From Myxococcales bacterium (GTDB lineage Bacteria; Myxococcota; Myxococcia; Myxococcales; Anaeromyxobacteraceae), in the NCBI GenBank assembly GCA_021848865.1, contig JAJZTO010000165.1:1-6421 (forward strand): DNA of 6,421 nucleotides. Direction: 5' to 3'. The translations under genes were made by a program, and so were the position numbers. The number at the start of each line of letters is the position of its first letter. Positions within the stretch are counted from its first letter, which is position 1. Positions 1-6,421 of the stretch are shown here, in pieces. The notes beneath the pieces are model-generated. The model saw only the letters and a program-made list of their open reading frames with translations. It made no database searches and had not been told where the DNA came from.

Positions 1-6
1 CGATCT
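1..6. other. Probable residual Illumina adapter at left end
   Basis: The window opens with CGATCT, which is the 3' end of the standard Illumina adapter (ending TTCCGATCT). Alone this could be chance, but the right end carries the matching reverse-complement adapter start. If it is adapter, the last two visible residues (Arg-Ser) of the leftmost minus-strand gene are artefacts and the real sequence ends at the Tyr before them. Confidence 0.7.
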
Positions 7-561
7 GTAGGGTGAAAAGCCGGGGAGGGTGCCGGCGGGGACGCCCCAGCCCCGGTTCTGCTGCCAGGCGGCCAGGGGCGCGAGCTGGGCGGTGAACCAG
101 CGCCAGCGCACCCGGGCCCCGGCGGCGACCTCCGTCGAGAGGCCGCGCCCGGACCAGAGCGCGCCGTCGTTCCGGTCGTCGGCCCAGCCGGTGTGGAGCT
201 TGGTGAAGCTGGTGGGTGGGACCAGCTCCCAGCGGACCTCGGGGAGCGGGACCGGGTCGGCGATGGCCTGCCGCTCCGGGGCCGGTCCGTCGCAGAGCCA
301 GAGGGGCCGCGCCCCGGACGGCCGGCGGATGAGCCCCGGCCAGAGCGGGGCCGAGCCGGCGAGCCCGGCGACGCGGGCCAGATCCTCCTCGGCGCTGCCG
401 AGGCCGGCGAGCGCGAGGTCGAAGGCGGTGCAGCGGGGCGCGCGCTCGGTGCCGGGCACGGCTGCTCCTCCGGCTGCTCGCTCGGTGCCGGGCACGGCGT
501 CGGCCGGGCCCTCGGCGGCCAGCAGGAGCGCGAGGAGGGCCGAAACCGCGGTGCCGGGCAT
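1..561 (-). CDS. Wzi-like capsule assembly / outer-membrane protein (N-terminal part, cut by window edge)
   Basis: The visible 187 residues are the N-terminus of a larger protein. I recognise the pattern DDRNDGALWSGRGLS (residues 128-142), followed by alternating beta-barrel-like strands and LAAWQQNR (about 163-170). This resembles the Wzi capsule-assembly family, outer-membrane beta-barrels that in E. coli help hold capsule polysaccharide at the surface. Residues 7-22 are hydrophobic and end in small residues (ADA), as in a signal peptide, though the N-region before them has no Lys or Arg, which is unusual. ATG 561 is the first start after an in-frame stop at 658-660. No clear Shine-Dalgarno precedes it. 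The motif VPGTER occurs twice (residues 23-28 and 35-40), 12 residues apart, from a DNA duplication. Those copies begin with GTG codons, so a later start cannot be excluded. The last two residues are probably adapter. The family call rests on memory of motifs; the reading frame is more certain than the function. Confidence 0.65.
   Translation of the reverse strand, partial: MPGTAVSALLALLLAAEGPADAVPGTERAAGGAAVPGTERAPRCTAFDLALAGLGSAEEDLARVAGLAGSAPLWPGLIRRPSGARPLWLCDGPAPERQAIADPVPLPEVRWELVPPTSFTKLHTGWADDRNDGALWSGRGLSTEVAAGARVRWRWFTAQLAPLAAWQQNRGWGVPAGTLPGFSPYRS
443..498. repeat. In-frame 20-bp direct repeat in the wzi-like leader
   Basis: The 20-bp sequence CGCTCGGTGCCGGGCACGGC is present exactly at 443-462 and 479-498, 36 bp (12 codons) apart. 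Its core GGTGCCGGGCA occurs a third time at 550-560, where it overlaps the ATG start codon of the gene, 66 bp (22 codons) from the second copy. All copies are in the same reading frame. This looks like local slippage duplication in the region just after the signal peptide. Confidence 0.85.
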
Positions 562-631
562 GGCCGGAAGATACCGGATCTCACGGGAATCAGGCGGGAA
601 TCGCCGCTCCCAGCCCCCGTCGCAACGTCTG

Positions 632-645
632 ATAATGGAGATTAT
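632..645. promoter_or_regulatory. AT-rich dyad upstream of the wzi-like gene
   Basis: ATAAT-ggag-ATTAT is a perfect 5-bp inverted repeat with a 4-bp spacer, in the only AT-rich patch of this part of the window. It overlaps the extended -10 element read on the minus strand (641-650), so a bound protein would block or reshape that promoter. The rest of 562-657 shows no further gene and no terminator with a T tract. Confidence 0.4.
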
Positions 646-650
646 GTCAA
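641..650 (-). promoter_or_regulatory. Candidate extended -10 promoter for the wzi-like gene
   Basis: On the minus strand the sequence reads TTGACATAAT. TG-A-CATAAT matches an extended -10 (TGn plus a hexamer with five of six consensus bases) and would start transcription near 634, giving a leader of about 70 nt. The alternative is to take TTGACA as a -35, but no acceptable -10 lies 16-19 bp further on (CGTTGC at 17). Confidence 0.4.
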
Positions 651-657
651 CTAGCCG

Positions 658-1179
658 CTAGCCGGGCCCCGGACCCGTCTCGGCGTCGGGCTCCGGCTCC
701 GGATCGGCCCCGCCGCGGCACAGGGCCCCCCGGGACACCAGCCGGACGATGCGGGGCGACGCCTCCCCCTCGGCCACGTCGCAGGGGCACCGCTCGGCGC
801 AGCGCAGCCGCTCCTCGATGGTCTCCAGCGCCGACAGCAGCTCCCGCTTCACCCGGCGGAGGCGCGCCAGCCGCTGCTCGGCCGCCTGGACGTGGCGGCG
901 CAGCACCTCCTGGAACCGCCGGGCCAGCTCCTCGCCGCCGTCGCAGCCGCTGCGCAGCTCCAGCGCGCCGCGGATGTCGCAGAGCGAGAGCCCGAGCTCG
1001 CGCAGGTCGGCGATGAGCTTGAGCCGCTCCAGCTCGTCGGCGGTGTAGCGGCGGTGGCCACCCTCGCTCACCACGGCCGGCCGCAGGAGCCCCTGCTCCT
1101 CGTAGAACCGGATGGCCCGCGCGGTCAGGCCGGTGGCCCGGGCCAGGTCCCCCGAGGAAAGGTGTGGAGGTGGCGCCAT
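658..1179 (-). CDS. MerR-family transcriptional regulator with cysteine-rich C-terminal tail
   Basis: A 173-residue cytoplasmic DNA-binding regulator. The N-terminal winged helix-turn-helix is clear: GDLARATGLTARAIRFYEEQ begins at residue 10, the wing GGHRRYT is at 40-46, and the second helix pair LKLIADLRELGLSLCDI is at 53-69. A long amphipathic helix follows (about 84-126), the usual MerR dimerisation coiled coil. The tail carries C127, C131 and C133 (C-X3-C-X-C) and C154, with C67 and C79 earlier. This recalls the position of the SoxR iron-sulfur cluster, but SoxR spacing is C-X2-C-X-C-X5-C, so the effector (metal, redox or none) is unknown. The extreme C-terminus is a low-complexity Pro/Glu/Gly tail. 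ATG 1179 is the only plausible start: there is no other start codon before the HTH, and its promoter lies almost against it. It is divergent from ribA. MerR proteins can control acyl-CoA catabolism (LiuR in gammaproteobacteria), but a link to the nearby operon is inference. Confidence 0.9.
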   Translation of the reverse strand: MAPPPHLSSGDLARATGLTARAIRFYEEQGLLRPAVVSEGGHRRYTADELERLKLIADLRELGLSLCDIRGALELRSGCDGGEELARRFQEVLRRHVQAAEQRLARLRRVKRELLSALETIEERLRCAERCPCDVAEGEASPRIVRLVSRGALCRGGADPEPEPDAETGPGPG

Positions 1180-1190
1180 CTGCGGGTCTC

Positions 1191-1219
1191 GACCTAACCG
1201 CGCCGCCGGGCCCTGTCAA
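1191..1219 (-). promoter_or_regulatory. Sigma-70-type promoter of the merR gene
   Basis: On the minus strand an exact -35 TTGACA (1214-1219) is followed after 17 bp by TAGGTC (1191-1196) as -10. Only 11 nt separate the -10 from the ATG at 1179, so the expected transcript would have a leader of only a few nucleotides, or none. A 7-bp inverted repeat, CGCGCCG (1199-1205) and CGGCGCG (1220-1226), flanks the -35 and could be an operator, although such repeats are frequent by chance in GC-rich DNA. The remaining sequence up to 1334 shows no convincing plus-strand promoter and no FMN riboswitch. Confidence 0.55.
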
Positions 1220-1334
1220 CGGCGCGTCCCGGGGGGGCTTTTCGGGGAGCCGTGGCGATTCGGGTTGCGGGACGTCCTCCGGCGCGGCAGATCCCGGAAG
1301 CACCGTGCGACGACATCCACAAGGCGGGGCGGAC

Positions 1335-1997
1335 ATGGACGAGGTGGTGGTGGCGGCGAGGCCGCGGCGGCCCAGGGTGGAACGGTTCAGCGAGGCGCCC
1401 CTCCCCACCGAGCGAGGGCTGTTCCAGGTGGTGGTGTTCCGGGAGGCCGGGGCGCGCGTCGAGCACCTGGCGATGGTGCTCGGCGACGTCTCCGGCGACG
1501 GGGTCCCGGCCCGGGTCCACTCCGAGTGCCTGACCAGCGAGGTGCTGGGCTCCCTGAAGTGCGACTGCCGCGCGCAGCTCGACGCGGCGCTCGACCTGGT
1601 CGCCCGGCGCGACCGCGGCGTGCTCGTCTACCTGCGCCAGGAAGGCCGGGGCATCGGGCTCGGAAACAAGATCAAGGCCTACGCCCTCCAGGCGCGCGGC
1701 CACGACACCTTCGAGGCGAACCGGCTGCTCGGCTTCCCCGACGACCTGCGGCGCTACGACGTCGCCGCCGAGATCCTGCGCCAGCTCGGGGTCCGCTCGG
1801 TGGACCTGATCACCAACAACCCGCGCAAGATCGCCGAGCTGGTGGACGCCGGGGTCCCGGTGCGGCGGCGCATCGCCCTGCCCTCGCCGGTGAACCCGCA
1901 CAACACCGGGTACCTGCAGGCCAAGCGGGAGCACACCGGCCACCTCATCGAGCTGGCCGAGGCGCCCGCCGGGGACACGGGCCGCAAGGCCGGCTGA
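1335..1997 (+). CDS. ribA: GTP cyclohydrolase II (riboflavin biosynthesis)
   Basis: A 220-residue cytosolic enzyme that opens the ring of GTP to give 2,5-diamino-6-ribosylamino-4(3H)-pyrimidinone 5'-phosphate, formate and pyrophosphate, the first committed step toward riboflavin, FMN and FAD. The zinc site is intact: RVHSEC at 60-65 with C65, then C76 and C78 in LKCDCR. Y99, the RQEGRGIG loop (101-108), D136-D137-L138-R139 (aligning with the Asp and Arg proposed as catalytic in E. coli RibA) and TNNPRK (160-165) are all present. It is a stand-alone RibA of about E. coli length with no fused dihydroxybutanone-phosphate synthase domain. The frame is open upstream to 1164, but those 57 extra codons are Gly/Pro/Ser-rich, unlike the family, and overlap the merR start. 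ATG 1335 with GGGCGGA just upstream is the better start. It is transcribed divergently from merR and convergently with the acyl-CoA operon, so it is probably its own transcription unit. Confidence 0.95.
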   Translation: MDEVVVAARPRRPRVERFSEAPLPTERGLFQVVVFREAGARVEHLAMVLGDVSGDGVPARVHSECLTSEVLGSLKCDCRAQLDAALDLVARRDRGVLVYLRQEGRGIGLGNKIKAYALQARGHDTFEANRLLGFPDDLRRYDVAAEILRQLGVRSVDLITNNPRKIAELVDAGVPVRRRIALPSPVNPHNTGYLQAKREHTGHLIELAEAPAGDTGRKAG

Positions 1998-2006
1998 CGG
2001 TGCGTC

Positions 2007-2029
2007 GGCGCGCGGCCGTTCCCGGCGCC
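2007..2029. terminator. Weak hairpin between convergent ribA and acyl-CoA dehydrogenase genes
   Basis: GGCGC (2007-2011) pairs with GCGCC (2025-2029). Two more G-C pairs (2014-2015 with 2021-2022) can form inside after a small internal loop. The site fills most of the gap between the stop codons of the two converging genes, where a bidirectional terminator would be expected. There is no T tract on either side, so intrinsic termination is doubtful and the stem may be chance in GC-rich sequence. Confidence 0.2.
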
Positions 2030-3175
2030 TCACGGGGCGCGGAGCAGGTCGCGCGAGATCACCAGCCGCTGGATCTCGCTGGTCCCCTCGTAGATGGTCT
2101 GCACCCGCGCGTCGCGGTACAGCCGCTCCACCAGGAACTCCTCGGTGTAGCCGTAGCCGCCGTGCACCTGCACGCCGGTGGACACGGCGCGCTGGGCCGC
2201 CTCCGAGGCGAAGAGCTTGGCCATCGCCGCCTCTCGCGAGAAGGGGCGGCCCGCCTCCTTGAGCATCGCCGCCCGCAGCACCAGCAGCCGCGCGGCGTCG
2301 CGCGCCACCGCCACGTCGGCGAGCTGGAAGGCGACGGCCTGGTGCTGGGCGATGGGCCGGCCGAAGGCCTGCCGTTCCCGGGTGTAGCGGGCGGAGGCTT
2401 CCAGGACCGCGTCCATCACCCCCACCGCCTGCGCGCCGATGCCGATGCGCCCGCCGTCGAGGGCGCCGAGGGCGATGCGCATCCCGTCCCCGGGGCGGCC
2501 CAGCATCGCCCCCTCGGGCACGGCGCAGTCCTCGAGGACCAGCGGCACCGTGGGCGAGGACCGCTGCCCCATCTTGGCCTCGTGGCGCCCGGCGCTGAGG
2601 CCCGGGGTGCCCTGCTCGACGAGGAAGGCGCTGATGCCCGTCCCGGCCGCGCCGGCGTCGGTCCGGGCCCAGACGACGATCACCCCGGCGACGTCGCCGC
2701 TGGTGATCCACTGCTTCTCGCCGTTCAGGACCCAGCGGTCGCCGCGCCGCTCGGCGCGGGTGCGCATCGCCGCCGGGTCGCTGCCGGCGTGCGGCTCGGA
2801 CAGGCCGAAGGCGCCGGCCAGCCACTCGCCCGAGGAGAGGCGCGGGCAGCAGCGCGCCTGCTGCTCCCCGGTGCCCCAGCGGGCGATGGTCTCGTTCACC
2901 ATGTTGGTGACCGAGGCGGTGACCGCCACCGAGCAGTCGGCCGCGGCCAGCTCCATCAGCGCCAGGGCGTAGGCCACCGTCCCGGCGCCGGCCCCGCCCA
3001 GCGCCTCGGGGACGGTCATCCCCAGCAGCCCCAGGCGCCCCAGCTCGCGGATCTCCTCCGCCGGGAAGCGCCCGGTCCGGTCCCGCTCGCGCGCCCCGGG
3101 GGCGATGCGCTCGCGGGCCACGGCGCGGGCCGCGGCCTGGATGGCCTGCTGGACGTCGTCGGGCTGGAAGTCCAC
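2030..3175 (-). CDS. Acyl-CoA dehydrogenase, short-chain (butyryl-CoA) type, copy B
   Basis: A 381-residue flavoenzyme that introduces the alpha-beta double bond into an acyl-CoA, passing electrons through FAD to electron-transfer flavoprotein. The N-terminal helical domain, the middle beta domain with the first family signature GLSEPHAGSD (124-133), and the C-terminal helical domain with the second signature starting QVHGGYGYTEEF (336-347) are all present. E363 in IYEGTSEIQR is at the position of the catalytic base of short- and medium-chain enzymes. RERQAFGRPI (266-275) is the usual FAD-contacting stretch. The start is GTG (3173-3175), chosen because the protein then aligns from residue 1 with the upstream copy; no good Shine-Dalgarno precedes it. 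It is the last gene of the operon, 27 nt after copy A, so translation may depend on the ribosomes finishing that gene. It aligns without gaps to copy A over about 370 residues. The exact substrate (butyryl, branched-chain or other short acyl-CoA) cannot be read from the sequence. Confidence 0.93.
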   Translation of the reverse strand: MDFQPDDVQQAIQAAARAVARERIAPGARERDRTGRFPAEEIRELGRLGLLGMTVPEALGGAGAGTVAYALALMELAAADCSVAVTASVTNMVNETIARWGTGEQQARCCPRLSSGEWLAGAFGLSEPHAGSDPAAMRTRAERRGDRWVLNGEKQWITSGDVAGVIVVWARTDAGAAGTGISAFLVEQGTPGLSAGRHEAKMGQRSSPTVPLVLEDCAVPEGAMLGRPGDGMRIALGALDGGRIGIGAQAVGVMDAVLEASARYTRERQAFGRPIAQHQAVAFQLADVAVARDAARLLVLRAAMLKEAGRPFSREAAMAKLFASEAAQRAVSTGVQVHGGYGYTEEFLVERLYRDARVQTIYEGTSEIQRLVISRDLLRAP

Positions 3176-3202
3176 CGGAGGTGCGGGGCGCGCCGGGCGC
3201 GC

Positions 3203-4345
<1,143 letters not shown>

Positions 4346-4360
4346 GGGGGCTCCCGGTGG

Positions 4361-4379
4361 CGGGGCCCGGCGGGCCCCG
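4361..4379. other. Perfect GC hairpin in the hydratase-dehydrogenase gap
   Basis: CGGGGCCC (4361-4368) and GGGCCCCG (4372-4379) form an 8-bp perfect stem with a 3-nt loop, entirely within the 50-nt gap between the enoyl-CoA hydratase stop and the dehydrogenase start. On the transcribed strand it sits just upstream of the GGGAG ribosome site. There is no T tract, so it is more likely an mRNA stability, processing or translation-tuning element than a terminator; this role is inferred. Confidence 0.6.
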
Positions 4380-4395
4380 GGAAAGGGTGGTCGGG

Positions 4396-5178
<783 letters not shown>

Positions 5179-5193
5179 GGCGCTCCCCGTGGG

Positions 5194-6054
5194 CTACTTG
5201 CTGGCGGAGTAGTCGTAGAAGCCGCGGCCGGTCTTCCGGCCCAGCCAGCCGGCGGCCACGTACTGGCGCAGCACCGGCGCCGGGCGGTACTTGTCGTCCC
5301 CCAGCTCGCGGTGCAGCACCTCGGCGATGAACAGGCAGGTGTCGAGCCCGATGAAGTCGGCCAGCGTCAGCGGCCCCATGGGGTGGTTCAGGCCCAGCTT
5401 CACGCCGGTGTCGATGTCCTCGGCGGTGGCCAGCCCCTCCTCCAGGGCGAAGCAGGCCTCGTTGAGGAGCGGGATGAGGATGCGGTTCACCACGAAGCCG
5501 GGGCGGTCCTTGGCGGTGACGGTGGTCTTGCCGAAGCGCTTCGCCAGCTCCACCACCGCCCGGTAGGTCGCGTCGCCGGTCTGGAGCGCGCGGATGATCT
5601 CGATGAGCTGCATCACCGGCGGCGGGTTCATGAAGTGCATCCCCACGAACTTCTCGGGGCGCTTCGTGGCCGCGGCCAGCTTGGTGATGGAGATGGAGCT
5701 GGTGTTGGAGGCCAGCAGCGCCTCGGGGGGCAGGACGGCGTCGGCGCGCTGGAAGATCTCGCGCTTCACCGACTCGACCTCGGCCACCGCCTCGATGAGC
5801 AGCTGGGCCCGGCCGCAGTCCTCGACCCGGTCCACCGGCTTGATCCGCGACAGGAGCGCGGTGCGGTCCCCGGCGCTCATCTTGCCCTTCTCCACCAGCT
5901 TGGCGAGCGCGGCCCCGATGCGCTCCTGGCCGCGCCGGGCCAGCTCCGGCGTGGCGTCGGTGAGCAGCACCTCGATGCCGGCCTGGGCCGCGACCTGGGC
6001 GATGCCGCCGCCCATCTGCCCGGCCCCGACCACTGCCATCCGCTCGATGACCAT
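5194..6054 (-). CDS. 3-hydroxyacyl-CoA (3-hydroxybutyryl-CoA) dehydrogenase
   Basis: A 286-residue single-function dehydrogenase interconverting (S)-3-hydroxyacyl-CoA and 3-oxoacyl-CoA. The N-terminal Rossmann fold has VGAGQMGGGIAQ (9-20) and an acidic D33 at the end of the second strand, which favours NAD+ over NADP+. The catalytic set is present: NTSS (117-120) with the active Ser, H140 in GMHFMNPPP, E152 in LIEII and N190 in VNR. The C-terminal dimer domain ends with AGWLGRKTGRGFYDY (268-282). Length and layout match the Hbd/PaaH type, not the large FadB fusion, so hydration is left to the separate hydratase gene. The ATG at 6054 has GGGGGCGAG directly upstream. A second Met at residue 6 is possible but less well placed before the nucleotide-binding strand. 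It is the first gene of the four-gene operon, next to a divergent control region with a -35 and two dyads. The symbol hbd or paaH would fit, but the pathway is not settled. Confidence 0.95.
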   Translation of the reverse strand: MVIERMAVVGAGQMGGGIAQVAAQAGIEVLLTDATPELARRGQERIGAALAKLVEKGKMSAGDRTALLSRIKPVDRVEDCGRAQLLIEAVAEVESVKREIFQRADAVLPPEALLASNTSSISITKLAAATKRPEKFVGMHFMNPPPVMQLIEIIRALQTGDATYRAVVELAKRFGKTTVTAKDRPGFVVNRILIPLLNEACFALEEGLATAEDIDTGVKLGLNHPMGPLTLADFIGLDTCLFIAEVLHRELGDDKYRPAPVLRQYVAAGWLGRKTGRGFYDYSASK

Positions 6055-6080
6055 CTCGCCCCCTGGACTGGATCGTGGGA

Positions 6081-6100
6081 GGCCCTAGGTACGCAGGGCC
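6081..6100. promoter_or_regulatory. Dyad over the -10 region of the acyl-CoA operon promoter
   Basis: GGCCCT-aggtacgc-AGGGCC is an inverted repeat with 6-bp arms and an 8-bp spacer. The putative -10 hexamer lies in its middle, so it is a natural place for a repressor or for a MerR-type activator that binds between -35 and -10. Which protein binds is unknown. Confidence 0.4.
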
Positions 6101-6115
6101 GCCAACCCTTGTCAA
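6086..6115 (-). promoter_or_regulatory. Candidate promoter of the acyl-CoA operon
   Basis: On the minus strand an exact TTGACA (6110-6115) is followed after 18 bp by TACCTA (6086-6091), or after 17 bp by GTACCT. The -35 is strong and the -10 poor, as often seen for promoters that need an activator or are controlled by an operator. The start of transcription would be near 6079, giving a leader of about 25 nt before the ATG at 6054. Confidence 0.45.
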
Positions 6116-6116
6116 T

Positions 6117-6128
6117 GCAGTCTACTGC
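6117..6128. promoter_or_regulatory. Short palindrome upstream of the operon -35
   Basis: GCAGT-ct-ACTGC is a perfect 5-bp inverted repeat with a 2-bp spacer. It begins one base upstream of the minus-strand -35 and ends at the base before the putative GTG start of the divergent sensor gene, so a bound factor could act on both directions. Confidence 0.35.
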
Positions 6129-6421
6129 GTGGAAGATCGTCGCGTGGTCCGCCGCCTGGAGCCGCGGAGGAGGAAGGAGCCGCTCGCGGCCCTCGGGCTG
6201 GCGGGTGCCCGGCTCATGGTCGAGACCGACCAGGCGGCCATCCACGGCGTCATCTGCCGCGAGCTGCTGCGGCTGGGCTTCCACTCGGCGGTGCTGGAGG
6301 CGCAGCACGGCCCGGGCGGGCCGCGGCCGCCCTTCCGCTTCGCCTGCACCAGCTTCTCGCCCCGCGTGCAGCGCGCCACCGAGCGGCTGCTGGGCCGGCC
6401 GCTGGCGGAGCTAGATCGGAA
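6129..6421 (+). CDS. Probable GAF-like sensor / signalling protein (N-terminal part, cut by window edge)
   Basis: About 97 codons of a plus-strand gene run off the right end. The frame has the high third-position GC and normal residue mix of a real gene, unlike the Ser/Arg/Trp-rich alternative frame. After a basic N-terminus (RRVVRRLEPRRRKE, residues 4-17) comes a helix (LAALGLAGARLMVETDQAAI) and then ICRELLRLGFHSAVLEA, a pattern I associate with the start of GAF-type input domains in myxobacterial sensor kinases. FTSFSP-like text appears as CTSFSPRVQ, followed by LLGRPLAEL. No kinase, cyclase or response domain is within the window, so the output is unknown. The start is uncertain: GTG 6129 is used here; GTG 6144 and ATG 6216 are possible, and GTG 6075 would overlap the operon promoter. 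None has a good Shine-Dalgarno. The final nine bases are probably adapter, making the last residues unreliable. Confidence 0.55.
   Translation, partial: MEDRRVVRRLEPRRRKEPLAALGLAGARLMVETDQAAIHGVICRELLRLGFHSAVLEAQHGPGGPRPPFRFACTSFSPRVQRATERLLGRPLAELDR
6413..6421. other. Probable residual Illumina adapter at right end
   Basis: The window ends with AGATCGGAA, nine bases identical to the beginning of the Illumina TruSeq read-through adapter. Together with CGATCT at the left end, in the orientation expected for an adapter there, this points to untrimmed adapter on both edges of an assembled contig. The codons over this stretch of the sensor gene should be ignored. Confidence 0.8.

Noticed and set aside
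29..661. Two overlapping plus-strand frames opposite the wzi-like gene (29-661 and 193-654)
   Set aside because: They have Ser/Arg- or Gly/Arg-rich shadow composition, whereas the minus strand gives a signal peptide and a recognisable family motif.
662..672. CCGGGCCCCGG palindrome at the merR 3' end as a terminator
   Set aside because: The arms are too close to form a useful hairpin, there is no T tract, and it lies within coding sequence where GC palindromes are common.
1265..1293. Plus-strand promoter TTGCGG-17-CAGATC for ribA
   Set aside because: The -10 matches the consensus at too few positions. A ribA promoter must exist but cannot be placed with confidence.
1164..1334. N-terminal extension of RibA by 57 codons
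   Set aside because: The extension is Gly/Pro/Ser-rich, overlaps the merR start and has no counterpart in the RibA family.
1180..1334. FMN riboswitch upstream of ribA
   Set aside because: I could not find the conserved RFN-element segments, and the gap is short and shared with the divergent merR promoter.

Overview
The window is very GC-rich DNA (roughly 70-75% by eye, with G/C at nearly every third codon position) and densely packed with bacterial genes. The combination of a MerR regulator, a stand-alone GTP cyclohydrolase II, a beta-oxidation operon with two acyl-CoA dehydrogenases, a Wzi-like outer-membrane protein and a probable sensor protein resembles a Myxococcota/Deltaproteobacteria genome such as Anaeromyxobacter. 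That assignment is inference from composition and family resemblance, not a database result. Both ends look like leftover Illumina adapter: the first six bases (CGATCT) and the last nine (AGATCGGAA) match the adapter edges in the expected orientations. The window is therefore probably a whole short-read contig, and the outermost codons should not be trusted.

Layout. (1) 1-561, minus: N-terminal part of a Wzi-like capsule-assembly/outer-membrane protein, cut by the left edge. (2) 562-657: a short AT-rich control region with an extended -10 and a dyad. (3) 658-1179, minus: a MerR-family regulator with a cysteine-rich tail. (4) 1180-1334: the divergent control region, with a good minus-strand promoter (TTGACA-17-TAGGTC) almost touching the merR start. 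(5) 1335-1997, plus: ribA, GTP cyclohydrolase II. (6) 2030-6054, minus: a four-gene operon in the order 3-hydroxyacyl-CoA dehydrogenase, enoyl-CoA hydratase, acyl-CoA dehydrogenase, acyl-CoA dehydrogenase. Gaps are 15, 50 and 27 nt, and the 50-nt gap holds a perfect 8-bp GC hairpin. (7) 6055-6128: the operon's promoter region, with an exact TTGACA and two dyads. (8) 6129 to the right edge, plus: the N-terminus of a probable GAF-like sensor protein.

How the genes fit together. The operon encodes the FAD-linked dehydrogenation, hydration and NAD-linked oxidation steps of short-chain acyl-CoA breakdown (or, reversed, crotonyl-CoA/butyryl-CoA formation). Thiolase and electron-transfer flavoprotein are not in the window. 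RibA makes the first committed riboflavin precursor, and both acyl-CoA dehydrogenases need FAD, but ribA converges on the operon and is not co-transcribed with it. The MerR protein is a possible regulator of ribA or the operon, by proximity only. I found no clearly new multi-gene system. The points most worth a second look are the adapter ends, the dyads at the operon promoter, the MerR cysteine cluster and the intergenic hairpin. No gap between genes exceeds 300 bases.
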